From contig KN832564.1 in NCBI GenBank assembly GCA_000827205.1, positions 219,470 through 283,469 on the forward strand: a stretch of DNA of 64,000 nt, given 5' to 3'. A program made the position numbers and the translations under genes. This document shows positions 35,581 through 46,726 of the stretch, in pieces. Origin of the DNA: Plicaturopsis crispa FD-325 SS-3. Lineage: Eukaryota; Basidiomycota; Agaricomycetes; Amylocorticiales; Amylocorticiaceae. Position 1 is the first letter of the stretch; the number at the start of each line of letters is the position of its first letter. The notes beneath the pieces were generated by a model that did not search any database, was not told the origin of the DNA, and was given only the letters and a program-made list of their open reading frames with translations.

Positions 35581-36505
35581 GAGTGATAATGTTAGAACAG
35601 TTCCATGCGTCCAGATTAGCCGGTACTCACCTCCGTTGGTTGACCTCGCTAGGCATTGTCAGAAATGCTGCACATCCAGACAGGGAGGGTACCCGTATTT
35701 TGCATAGACGTTGGCACCCAAGACCAACGCACGATGCGAGCGCGCGGGCCAAATTGATAATCCCACGTTCGTTCGAAAGAGAAACACATTAACATCACTT
35801 GACGGAGAGAACGCGAATGAAAGCCTACTGAAAGGTTGAATCCACTCTAAATAAGCTTCCCGCATGTTCGTGCTGTACGAACATCATGGCTTGATATCAG
35901 TTCATGACAGATACTGTATGAGTCGCGTCGTTGAAAACAAGTTCTGCGACAAGCCGACATGTAGAGTATAGGCCACTACCAAGCGCGCTTGGTACTCCTT
36001 GGGATCCAAGAAATAGTCCAAGCTGTCCTGCCAGAAAATTCTACGCCCCGTTCATCAGATTCGCATATAAGCATGATCGAAGACCGCATGCGCACCAAGA
36101 ATGTCGGGAGCCTTCCAAAAGTTCAAGCTCCTCAAATTCAGGTCCAGCGTCTTGCTGTCCTTGCCCCGCAAGCATCTGGCATGCCCTCAGTAGCAGATTT
36201 CACGAGACGAGTCACATACTATCGAGCGATAATGGCAAAGAAAAGAGCTTGCATGGATACAAATGCGTTCGAAAAAACATAGAGAAATGGGAGAGAACGA
36301 GGGCGTCCGACGGGAGGAGCGGAAGAACTGACATGTTATGTAATAGGCGCCGGCCGACGCGAGCATCTGACCCGCCCAGTCATTTGCCGAACTGTACAAA
36401 TAGCGTCGAACTCGAGGACGGATGGACCCTATCGCTCGACCCCCTCGTCGTACGACCGCCTCACATTTACGCCTCGGTTAGGTTTTTTTGTTCCAGTTCA
36501 CGACG
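35581..36505. other. Intergenic region upstream of KNH gene 4
   Basis: About 900 bases between the GH16 relic and KNH gene 4. It probably contains further unrecognisable relic sequence and the KNH promoter. No convincing frame. Confidence 0.4.
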
Positions 36506-37068
36506 ATGAAGACCTCTTTCACGACCTTGTGCCTCACTTTCCTGGCCCTCCTGGCCATGGCATTCGCCGCGCCCGTTCAGCTGGGCGCGAGAGACGTGTT
36601 TGTGCCCCCTGTTACCTATCCGCACACGGGAACGGTGTGGAAGGCTGGCGCCAGACATAATGTGACGTGGTATGTTGCTCATCGGAGTCGATCTGGTTTG
36701 ATCTAGGCTACTCACCGTGTTTTTTTTACTATCAGGGACACGTCTAACCCTCCCAAGCAGATCACAAATCCTAACGGGACCGTTGTGCTTGCGAAAGCAT
36801 ACAGACTTAAGGACCTTGGTACGTCTCGCGATGTCTGCTGTGTCCAAGCATCCGTACTGACCGCCTCCCATAGACCACCCTTTGGCTAGCGGCTTCAGCA
36901 TCTTGGACGGACGCGTTGAAATAACGGTACCTGACGTCGCGCCCGGAGATGATTATGAGATAGTCTGTGAGTACCCCCACGCCATCGTAGCAGTTCACAA
37001 ACTAATGCCGCATATCAGTGTTCGGAGACTCGGGAAACTACTCCCAAAACTTCACCATCACAGCTTGA
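36506..37068 (+). CDS. Kre9/KNH-domain secreted protein 4 (PF10342)
   Basis: The ATG at 36506 (MKTSFTTLCLTFLALLAMAF) is a signal peptide cleaved near FAAP. Then VPPVTYPHTGTVWKAGARHN, VTW, intron, DTSNPPKQITNPNGTVVLAK, YRLKDL, intron, DHPLASGFSILDGRVEITVP, DDYEIV, intron, and LFGDSGNYSQNFTITA to the TGA at 37066-37068. Same intron positions as copy 3, its likely closest relative by exon layout. Bare domain, no stalk. It sits beside the GH16 relic in the same head-to-head arrangement as copy 3 with the intact GH16. Confidence 0.87.
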
Positions 37069-37900
37069 AGAGATCAGTCCGCGGTGCTCGACCCCGTCGA
37101 TAGACGAGGCGTGCACGGCGGCGGTATGATATCAAGAATGTACGACACACCCACGGCGCTATACGGACTTTCCAAATTCATGCACATGTCTACGAACTTT
37201 TCTTCTTGACTGGCGACACCACTTAATCTTTCACTTGTATTTGTAGGTAGCTTTGCATTGGCTTTGGGATCGTGACTTGAATTTCATCTTCCCCTATGTT
37301 CACACCATGGATTCGGTCAGTGAGGGTGTGCAGATCGAAGTAAGGACTCCGCGTGCACATGCGACTATTCCTTCTTGGTCAATGTCGATCCGTCCCGCTC
37401 ACCGGTGGAAAGCATATATCGTGTTGTTGAAGCCTTTTCGTGCCGTCTCGTTCGAGTACTCCTCGTAGCCTCACTATTTCTTTGCACGCATTTTGTCTCC
37501 GCACCGCCTGGCCAGGCCCGAACATGTTCCCGTATCTCACGGTGTCTTGATTAGGAAGGTATAGTGTTCAGTCGGTTTCTCCCCGTTACCTTCGCACTCA
37601 CTCATTTTGTGCGCTCACAGCAACAACGGCGGCCGATATCTTCTCAGTCGCGCACACGCTTTGCAGATATGTTATATCCTGCGAGTCCAGGCGTTTTCCG
37701 CGATGTAGATGGACCAATGCATCGAAGTCAAGGAAGAGCACAGAACACCACGTTACCACGCGCCGCATTTGATCCCGGATCGGGTCCCCTTCGCTGCAAG
37801 CAAACTCTACAAAAGGGTCTTCTGACTTTTTAGAGTTCTCCCGTCCTCGAGTCTCGCAACCACGACCATCGCACGCTCCCGGTCCATCCCCCCCCTCACG
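37069..37900. other. Intergenic region between KNH genes 4 and 5
   Basis: About 830 bases with no recognisable gene. It contains the KNH 4 terminator and the KNH 5 promoter, with a C-rich leader just before 37901. Confidence 0.45.
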
Positions 37901-39015
37901 ATGAACGTCCTTACGATCTTGTTTTTCGCTCTCTTCACGACCTTTATACGCGCGGCGCCTCTTGACCCGCGCGATGATGTGAGCCCGCCTATACTCACAC
38001 CTGTGGCAGGCACGGTTTGGACGGTTGGCCAGCAAGTAACGGTCACTTGGTATGCCCTTTGCAATGGTCTTTTCATCCGATCGGGATTGAACGACTCTAT
38101 GCAGGAATATAACTAACATGCCGATCATGACTGTAAGTTGCGACCCCAGATTTGTTGCAAAAAAAAACTTCACGCATCTCTACAGGAAAACCCATACGGA
38201 GAACTCGTCCTTGGCTACATAGAAGACGGAACTAAGCATTTCTTGCTCGGTCAGTTGACGCAGTCTCTTTGTCTCCGATCTCCATGTCTGATCGTTGCAC
38301 GCAGACTCTCCGCTACAGAAGAACGTTGCCCTTAAAAACGCCCAAACCACAATCACCGTTCCATCCGTCCCGCAACGGAGCGATTACATCGTCGCATGTG
38401 AGCCGTGCTTTCCCTCAGCCGTCAATCTCCTAATTCACCTCGGGCGTGACAGTGTTTGGCGATGATTCCAATGTCACGCCACAATTCACCATCAAGGGTG
38501 CAGCGTCATCCTCGTCCTCGCCCTCGCAAGTACCTACTACAACGGCAACCACGGCGTCTCCGTCCACCGCCGCCCCAACGCAGTCCACCACCGCAGCCAC
38601 AACTACACCTGTAACGTCAGTCCCCGCCACCACTGCCTCCACGACTATATCCGCCGCGGGCACAACCACAGCAGCGACGGGCTCTCCTACAACCAGCGGC
38701 CCCGTCGTCACTACGACTGCCGCTCCCACGACCGGTGCGTCTACGCAGTCATCTAGATCCGTGACCCATCCAACGACGAGCTCCCTTACGTCCACGATCA
38801 CGTCCATCGTAGCTGCGACCGTGTCGACAACTGCCGCTTCTGTGCCGGTGCCCTCGGGCGGTACTGTTGTAGTGCTCTCGTCCTCGAGCGCAGATGCTGG
38901 CGCGACACCTGCCGCTGCTGCCAAAGGGAACTCCGCACCCCGTGCGCATGGTGCTGGAAGCGCATGGCTGTACAGTGCCGGAGTAGCCCTACTCTCCGCG
39001 CTCGCAGTCCTATGA
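37901..39015 (+). CDS. Kre9/KNH-domain protein 5 with Ser/Thr-rich stalk and GPI signal
   Basis: A cell-surface version of the family. The ATG at 37901 (MNVLTILFFALFTTFIRAAP) is a signal peptide. The domain follows: SPPILTPVAGTVWTVGQQVT, VTW, intron, NITNMPIM, intron, ENPYGELVLGYIEDGTKHFL, intron, DSPLQKNVALKNAQTTITVP, SDYIVA, intron, VFGDDSNVTPQFTIKG. Then comes a long Ser/Thr/Ala/Pro stalk of about 150 residues, surely O-glycosylated. It ends GAGSAWLYSAGVALLSALAVL (hydrophobic GPI-attachment tail after small omega-site residues), TGA at 39013-39015. An extra intron splits the ITNMPIM-ENP junction. It shares the start MNVLTI and layout with copy 6, and an ACMSD-type gene lies between the two. 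Confidence 0.88.
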
Positions 39016-39562
39016 GGACCGGAATGGTAGGAGCGTCAGTCACTTTTTTGCACGGACATGCGACGGCTAGTCACCGTTCACTAGACATTTTCTCTCGTGT
39101 GTTGTTACTACAGGCCTCTTCTGCCGGTTTTTTGTTATGATTTGGATCGCTGTTTTGTTTTGCTAATCGTTGGCATTTAATGGTTCCTTGGTTCCTTTGA
39201 CCCGTTGGTTTGACCGTATATCATTAAATGGACTAGGTGTAGTTTACAGCTTTGTTTGGGTATTTTCGCTGCTGCGTGCTTTACTCTTCGGATGTACTGT
39301 GGTATGGCTATCGATTATATTTGTTGTACCTGCCTGTGGATGCAGGATATCTCTCAATCGCAATGTCTTCGATGTCCGCGTCGAAGCTTTGAACTAACAG
39401 CCAACAGCAAGAAAGGTTTTAAGCATCTTGCGTCTCAAAATTAGCACGGTACCACAATTGAAGACCGAACCAAGTACTTATGTATAGCCAGAACTTTATA
39501 TCTTCGTATTCCGCCTGCTAATACATGCGTTTGTGCACTCCTGCCGCGAGATCCCCTTATTA
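39016..39562. other. Convergent 3' intergenic region
   Basis: About 550 bases, T-rich on the plus strand, between the stops of KNH gene 5 and the ACMSD-type gene. No gene seen. Confidence 0.5.
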
Positions 39563-40686
39563 TTACCACCCGAATAACTTTTCGGCATTCGTACGGTCGA
39601 CACCCGCCAACTTGACTCCACTAGGGTCCTCCCTAACAAACTCGTCGAGCGCCTGCGTCACCTGCTTCGCGCCCGAGAGAGGCATATACGGCCAGTCGGA
39701 GCCAAACAGGATCTTGTCTGGGGTGGTGAACTCGAGCAGAGCGAGGAGTTGGCCCTTGCTCGTGCTCAAGGCGACGTCGACCCAGAACTGCTGCATTTGG
39801 CGCTGGCTGTAGTAGGATCCATAGGACATCAGCGTTGGCAGCATCATTAGAGGGGGGAGGGCGCACAAGTCTGCTGAATCTATGCCTAGAGGGGCGGCTT
39901 CGAAGAGACTGGTGGCGCGGGGTAGGAGGAAGGGCAGCGTCCCGCCAGCATGCGAGAGGATAACTTTGACGTTTGGGTGGGTGGTGAGGGTCTTGGTCAC
40001 TACCAAGTCGACCGCAGCACGCGTCGTGGCTTGGGGATAGTCGAAGACGGGTTGAGGAACAGAGCTGCCGATTAGTGCTGGGGCTCTGTGTGCGGCGTTA
40101 GTTAGAGTGTGCGATAAAGGAGGCTATGGGATTATCGGACATATCGAGGGAGGTGGGGTGAACGAATACGATGGCATTGAAGTCATTCAGTTTGTCCCAT
40201 ATCGGTTGGAAAGATGCGTGGCCTGGAAGCCTGCGTCGTATGCCATATCAGTACGGGATCGACTAAACAAAGTGTGGTGGACAAGACGTACTTGCCCTGG
40301 TAGGACGTCAAGATTACAACACCGTCCGCCTTAGCCTCACCAAGGGCCCAAACGACTTCGGCCACAGCACCCTGCACATCCGTGAAATCAGGCAAGCTCG
40401 CGAACCACCCAAACCTTCCCCCGCTCTGATCCACAACCACCTTCGTGTGCTCGTTCATCGCCCTAGCAAGCTTCCGTCCCGCCTCGCCGTTCCCAGCGAC
40501 AGCCGGCCCGGGCGCGGTGCACGATAACACGCCTTTGGCGACTCCGAGGGTGTCCATGGCTGCAGAAGCTGACGCTGGTGACCATTCGGGGACATTCCAG
40601 CCCGAGGGATCACCTCCAGCGGCGACGATCGCGGCCTCGAATTGCGGGGGCACGATATGGAAGTGGGTGTCGACTCTGTTGGCCAT
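39563..40686 (-). CDS. ACMSD-type metal-dependent decarboxylase/amidohydrolase
   Basis: An amidohydrolase-2 family (PF04909) enzyme of the aminocarboxymuconate-semialdehyde / 6-methylsalicylate decarboxylase type, which decarboxylates small aromatic or muconate acids using a bound metal. The ATG at 40686 gives MANRVDTHFHIVPPQFEAA, with HFH at residues 8-10 as the first metal motif. DGVVILTSYQGK is followed by an intron, then FQPIWDKLNDFNAIVFVHPT (metal histidine), APALIGSSVPQPVFDYPQAT, VKVILSHAGGTLPFL (histidine) and DKILFGSDWPYMPLS (catalytic Asp). It ends NAEKLFGW with the stop at 39563-39565. Two to three introns. All expected ligands are present, so the gene is intact. The exact substrate cannot be told. 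It lies between KNH genes 5 and 6 on the opposite strand. Confidence 0.9.
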
Positions 40687-41310
40687 GGTGTAGATGTTGG
40701 TGATGAATGTCTTGGAATAATGGTGGTGTTAAATACACACCAATCATTGCTACATCCGCTCTCGGCCGGCAACTATGTCAGCGTTCAGTACACAGTGATT
40801 CGGTACAGTCGGCACGCAAATACATACTTACTGCAAAGCAGTAGTCACACGATGCCCGACTAGGACCTTGCGTTGACTCCCAGTCAAATACCATCGGATG
40901 AGTCTGTCTTTTTCGGGATGTTTACTCCCTCGGACTGGCGTGACGGTTGATCGCGTCGAGAATGCACCACACACCGCGCTTGAAAGACTCTCTGCGAGTT
41001 TGATTCCAGCCCTACGTGGACCGCAGGTGTACCAGGAGATATAGGGAAATCGACAGGAAAGAGACAATGGCAAAGAGGTAATGGCCGTCAAGCGTCAAGC
41101 GCGTCAAGGCTTCGACTTGCTGCTCGAGAGCAACTCGAGAGTTCATGCAACTTGATAAGTGACAGGGGTATTTCCCAATATAGGCCAAGTGGATCACGGA
41201 GAAGAGGTCGCCCCGCGTTCCGTATCGCAAGACGTCTCTCGAGTTGCTCTTTCCCTTGTACTCTAGGAGTTCCTGTAGCCCTGTGCAGGCCCCGCGAATC
41301 GACTTTTACG
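40687..41310. other. Divergent promoter region
   Basis: About 620 bases between the ACMSD-type gene (leftward) and KNH gene 6 (rightward). No gene seen. Confidence 0.5.
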
Positions 41311-42222
41311 ATGAACGTCCTCACGATAGTGTTCTTCATGATTTTCGCAGTGTCGGTCCATGCGGCACCGCTGGAATCGCGAGAAGTCGTCAGTCCACCT
41401 GTGCTTACACCCGGTGCAGGGACGGTCTGGGTCGTGGGCAGCACAGAGACAGTGACATGGTATGTGCAGTGTCCATCTGGGTAGTTCCTATTGTGCAACG
41501 TCGCTTATCTGTGTGGTGGGTTGAAGGAACGTGTCCGTGATACCGAGCGGGGATGATCCTGTCGGTCAGCTTATCCTAGGATATAATGAGGATGGAAGTG
41601 AACATCTAATGCTTGGTACGTTCACAATGCTGTCTGGTCTATCAAGTCTGTAGGCTCATTACGCAACGCTTTTCGAAGATTCGCCTCTTGCATCCAATAT
41701 TACTCTCAAGGACGGCTCGGTCAACATCACCGTCCCATCCGTCCCAGAGCGAGACAATTATATCGTCTGCTGTGCGTCAACCTTACCCTTTAGTCTCTAT
41801 TACCTTAAACGCAGTCATCTATGCTAAATACACGTATAGTGTTTGGTGATTCGGGCAACATCAGCCCCAACTTCACTATAACGGGCGGTGGTGCTTCATC
41901 CTCTGCATCTTCATCCGCGTCGACTGTTGCCCCAGCATCGTCCACGTCTTCCTCATCGAGCGCATCCTCAAGCTCTACTGTTGCGCCGTCCACGACGATC
42001 GCGACGACCCTCTCCAGTAATGATCCCACGCCCACCACGATTGTAACGTCCGTCGCTTCTTCGACCACGTCGATCGCGTCCACTAGCCTGTCCGCTACTA
42101 GCTCGGGTTCGTCTGCCTCTCCCGCGGCTGCGATCAATGCTGCACACTCTTCCAGTGGTAGCATTAACTTTGTGCTGCTCACCGTCGCAGCAATGATTGT
42201 CCCCCTCATCGTAGTTTTATGA
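41311..42222 (+). CDS. Kre9/KNH-domain protein 6 with Ser/Thr-rich stalk and GPI signal
   Basis: A paralogue of copy 5. The ATG at 41311 (MNVLTIVFFMIFAVSVHAAP) is a signal peptide. The domain reads SPPVLTPGAGTVWVVGSTET, VTW, intron, NVSVIPSGDDPVGQLILGYN, EDGSEHLML, intron, DSPLASNITLKDGSVNITVP, ERDNYIVC, intron, VFGDSGNISPNFTITGGG. A Ser/Thr-rich stalk of about 80 residues follows, clearly shorter than in copy 5. The hydrophobic end is FVLLTVAAMIVPLIVVL and the TGA is at 42220-42222. Numerous N-glycosylation sequons lie within the domain. Surface display through a GPI anchor is inferred from tail composition. Confidence 0.88.
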
Positions 42223-42877
42223 TCGGGATTGAGGACCGTTTTCTTCCCTTTTTTGTTGACGAACGCTTACACTGATGATGACTTTCACGTTGATTAACTT
42301 TTCAGCATCTAGCAAGGACTTCATTTGTACAACCATACCTAGTCCATGTCTTCGGCTCATTTTGTAACACCACTTCACACTTCCATTCAGCCTTTGCATC
42401 TTGTGTTTCGACGTTGTTTCAATGTAACTTTCTGACCACTTCCAACACTTGCGCTCGAACGTCTTTCGGAGTCTTCGGGCAGAACAGCGAATAGCAAAAC
42501 AACGATGCAATAGCATTTCTCTAGTCGTCGATGATGAGATACATAAAGCTATAGGATGGGGCTACCAGTAGCCCGAACACGGAAGTGCGAAAAGCAAGAC
42601 AATAGAGCATATAAGTAGCAATGAGTGCAAGTAGTAGAGAGTATGCGTACGCAGCCCGGAAGCAGAAACAACAGTAGTGATACAGAACAGATAACTTCTT
42701 TTCCAATCCAATACTTCTAAATAATCTGCAGGAAGCCCCCCGAGAGAAAGAAAAAAGACAAAGAGAAAGACGGCACACCAAGAGGGGGCATTATGAGCGT
42801 GGATGATAGCGTGAATCGTATCCCGGAAATTCTAGAGGGAGCGGGAGAATGGAGAATGGGCAGCGCGCGGAGGGCGA
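42223..42877. other. Convergent 3' intergenic region
   Basis: About 650 bases between KNH gene 6 and the barrel protein gene, A/T-rich with purine-rich runs near 42720-42770. No gene seen. Confidence 0.5.
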
Positions 42878-43492
42878 TCAGGGGGAGAAGTTCTTGTTCT
42901 CGAAGTGCCAGGAGATGCTGAGCACGCCGGTGTCGAGCGAGCCTAGCTGCTGGAACAGGCTAGGGGACATGTCTGCGTATACAAACGTCGCAAATGAGTC
43001 AATGTGTTCGGGCGTGATGCCATGAGAGGAGCTACGCACCGAGATCGCCTGAACCACACGATGGGCAGCTGTCGCGGGTTTTGCCCCAGGCACTTTTGCC
43101 ATTGGCCAAGTTGGTGATGTGGACCCACTGAAAGGCAGAGGGCACGTTAGCAGAACGCATAGAATGGTGTCGAAGGTATAGCGACGAACCTGGTTGCAGT
43201 TCCCACCAGAGCCATAAATGTCTGTGGAGATGGCAAGGATGGGGTCGCTGTTCTGGTCGGTGTAGCCACAGTTGCCCAGCCCGACGTCGAACCAGGTTCC
43301 CTGCAACACTCATATTAGAAAACGCGTGTAATGGGTACTAGACACGTTACTCACTCTACCCGAGTGGGTCGTACGCTTGTCTAGCAAAGTAGACAGCGTG
43401 GCGTTGGATGGTACAGGCGACGCGCTGACCATGAAGGCGCACGCGAAGGACGCGACGACGAAGAGGACGATGGAGCGGAACATAGTAGACAT
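42878..43492 (-). CDS. Secreted double-psi beta-barrel protein (riboflavin aldehyde-forming enzyme / expansin-like)
   Basis: A small secreted protein of the DPBB fold shared by barwin, RlpA, expansins and the mushroom riboflavin aldehyde-forming enzyme. The ATG at 43492 (MSTMFRSIVLFVVASFACAF) is a signal peptide; a dibasic LDKR site suggests a pro-segment. Exons then give GTWFDVGLGNCGYTDQNSD, ILAISTDIYGSGGNCNQ, intron, WVHITNLANGKSAWGKTRDS (continuing CPSCGSGDL), intron, and DMSPSLFQQLGSLDTGVLSI. It ends ENKNFSP with the stop at 42878-42880. Four cysteines are placed as in the family (GNCGY, GNCNQ, CPSCG). Members of this family rise during fruiting and wall loosening. No catalytic role can be assigned from sequence. 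Confidence 0.88.
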
Positions 43493-43638
43493 GATTTGCG
43501 GGGAACGTGAAGGGATGTGACGGGCGATGGTAGCGAGGGGATTACGAAAAGACTCGAGAGGCAAGGGGGTACACGGAGGAGGTAGCGCGGGGCTTGCGAA
43601 CTCGGGTGAAGAGAATTTGGCTCATCCCCCTCGAGCCC

Positions 43639-43645
43639 TTTTATA
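43639..43645 (-). promoter_or_regulatory. TATA box of barrel protein gene
   Basis: TATAAAA on the minus strand, about 150 bases upstream of the ATG at 43492. Confidence 0.5.
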
Positions 43646-46600
43646 CGCGGGGCGCCTCATCGCAAGCCTCGCGAACAGGGCGTGCAATTTTCCTGTTCTG
43701 CTGCCAGACAAGCGACGGCGACCCTAAAAGATTTTTTCATTCGGGGAAATCCTGGATCGACCCACGCTAAGGATTCCGGGACACGAGGGGTCGTAAAAGG
43801 AAAGAGAAACGACGCGGAGGCTTTGGCGGCGAACAGGGAGCCAAAGAAAAGATATACGGGTCAAGGTTTTTAGGGTTGCTGACGAACCTCATGGGAGAGC
43901 ATGGAATGAACATAAAGGATGACGGCAACCTGCAGAGGCTCACGAGATCTGCATTGCACAGTCTGCATGGCCTGTAAACCTAACCAAAACTCGTAAGTAG
44001 CAGTCAATCACGACGACGAAACGCACTCACGGTGTCGTACATACGCTGCGACCGCGGCTATGCACGCTGCGACCACATCCCGACAACAAAAAGTGTATGT
44101 CAAAACTTCTGCAGTCTGCTGGACGTCGTCTAGGAACATGAGATATTATCTAAGCGGGTGGTCGGCAACCTCCGGCCTCGATGTCCGACAGTTTCAGTGT
44201 CTTTCCCGGATCTCTACTCTATATCGATCTACATTTCGCAGTCAGTGCCCTCGTCGTTGTAAAGGGCAGACAGATTATTTGCACCCTTAAAACTGATTTT
44301 TTTAATTATAGCCAGCCGCGACCGGAGAAGGTTGCGCGCGCTGCAGACAAAGCGTCCTTGTCCTTGTCATGCAACGTCGGCCGAGGCTGCATGTTTGCTG
44401 TCAGTTTGAGCCCTGCGCTAATTAATATTCCACGCTATATCGCCGAGGTCGAATGTTCAGGTGTGTTACTTGGTTCCCGACTTTACTGGACCTGTTCAAC
44501 TAGCTCGCAGGCCGATTTCTCGATCTCGGGAGGGAAAATCCTACTTGCTCTCGGGCTCCTTGCTCCCGGTGTACTACCATCCTCCTAGGTATTCCTTGGG
44601 TATTCCCATGGAAAGCCCAAGGCAACCGCCAGCTCATACTTTCCTCTCGGACGCTCATAAGTACGCGGATGCCCCTCGGACCCCCTTCGCACGCCGATAC
44701 GCCTTTCTGAACGGACACGAGTCCCCCACACCCGTTTACCACGTGCAATAAAAGATCATACCTTATGCACAGGCGCAGCACAAGCGGGCCATGTGTATTG
44801 TTGCGTTCATGCCCATTATCTTCGGGTGTGGCAATATTCGCCCTGGGCCCTGCTCATCGAGTCATGCTCAAGCCTCGCGAACTCCCGGTCGACATGGCGC
44901 CCATGCTGACTGCCTCCCTCTTTTTTTATTGGTGCGGATCAACCACGGACCTGTTTCTGTTTCTCCCGCCACATTGCTCTCGTCCGACTGGAGAGGATCC
45001 GACTCCCCGAGACCGGCCCCGACGTCCTACTATCGTACCGACCCAGCGTGTGGGATTATTCACAGTACATCCCTGCGTGCTCATGAACGTCATGAAGACC
45101 GACCGAACGTATTTTCTTGTTTTCTGTGCCCTCGCGGAATGCCGGAGGCGATGCATGATGAAAAAAACACGTCCGCGTCCGGAGGAGGTCCGGTAACACA
45201 TACGCGGACGCGATCGTCGGTTCCGGGGTGCTTATAATTTTAAAATCGTATTTTCGGCTTCGCGTGAACCCTCCCCCTGCTTTAGCGCTCCGCCGGCACT
45301 TTACACATGAGTGATGCACTCCATCGATAATGAGCTTTTATTTCCCATCTGTGCCAGCAAACATGCCTGCATGGCGACTCTGAGTATCAGATTGTAACCA
45401 TAACGGATTCCGGGGTCGTTTCATGTATGTAGCGCGAACGCCGTATACGCGTGTATCACTTACGTATGCCAAAACGTTGCGTTCATTGGGGGAAATGCAT
45501 CGCAGCATCGGTAATGAATGAGTGCATGTGCCTACGTGTGCTGCGCACTAAGGCTTCAGTTCTCCGACTTTACATTGTCCAATGAAAAGCAGACGAACTC
45601 ACGTAGGTGGCGAGAGCCGCATATGTCATAGAGTTCGCACATAGAGCACTTGCTCAGAACATGCCGTTGCAATTTTGCACTTCTGCAGGGAACGTTGCTC
45701 ATCGACCAGGGAGAACGCCTAGTGACGCAGAGCGTAACGGCACATTGGACACAGATGTTCCACGCCGTGCAGCTGCCAGGGCTGTCAGTTGGCCTGAATT
45801 GTCGAGGAGGAAAAATTGCGCAATACCGGCAAGTAAACACGTTGGGAACCTATGGGCCTGCTGACCAGACGGTCTTCGAGCAATAATGAATTGACGACTT
45901 CGCCGTCCGTCATGCTCGCGTAGAGCGAAGGCCTGGAAAGTGAATGAGTACGCTGCATGGATAGCCGCGGTGGGCTTCCCAGCTTGAAGCACAATGCAAT
46001 TGGATCAATACGAGCATATGACTGATCGAACAAACTCACTATAGCATGCTGTATGTACCGTTACGACCCATGTTCATTTGCGGCGCTAGAGTGGATGAAA
46101 GGAGTGCATAGATCACCACTCGACCAATTTAGCAATGGCAATGCGTATTCTGCGTGCCTCGCATAATTACCAGTGGAAGTATACAAGAGAGTATGCTGAT
46201 CCCAATGTGCACTAGACTGCAGTCATAAGACAAGCATCGGCGTGAGGCCTTCCTTCAGAGAGATGCAAGCACCGCGGGCTCAGCGGTGTTGGTGCGAGGC
46301 TACACGGCCGTAACAAGCGTGCACATAAGAGGCGGATGGCCAAGGCAAGCAACTGCAGAGACTGAGTGAATCGATAGCCTTATATGTGCTTACGGTCGAC
46401 CGGCCGCGGACAGCGATGTCTCTTTCATCCAGCATGGCGTATCCTCGAGACCGTGGGCTTCCAAAGCGAAGGCTTGAGCAGAGACCTTCGGACCAGCGAG
46501 GCAGAGACATTAGACGCCGACAGCCTATAGCTAGTCCATAAGTATAAGCAAGAGTACTTTCCTGCGACACAGTGTAAGCCTTGGAGCTCGGAGGTCGATG

Positions 46601-46726
46601 AAGATGAACGTGCAAAGCGACGGTCGAAAGTCTCAGCCACACCTGTAGCGGCAATCGGATGAGAGCCGAACCGCGCTATGCCGCGTCGCGACTCCGATTG
46701 CTGCTCACTCTACAACGAAAAAAGTA
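43646..46726. other. 3.1 kb gene-poor region
   Basis: The longest stretch without a supported gene. Scattered short frames exist on both strands. Between about 45540 and 46660 leftward reading gives hydrophobic and arginine-rich fragments with intron-like breaks (for example QLTALAAARRGTSVSNVP), perhaps a decayed membrane-protein gene, but no continuous model or family is recognisable. The right end must hold the CBP3 promoter. Confidence 0.4.

Noticed and set aside
38430-38924. Long leftward frame (165 codons) rich in Val, Ala, Asp
   Set aside because: It is the antisense of the Ser/Thr-rich stalk of KNH gene 5; the low-complexity codons leave the opposite strand open by composition alone. 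The same applies to 41805-42209 opposite KNH gene 6.
44607-44752. Small rightward frame MESPRQPPAHTFLSDAHKYA...
   Set aside because: 47 codons, no signal peptide, no family, no splice support; not distinguishable from chance in a 3 kb gene-poor stretch.
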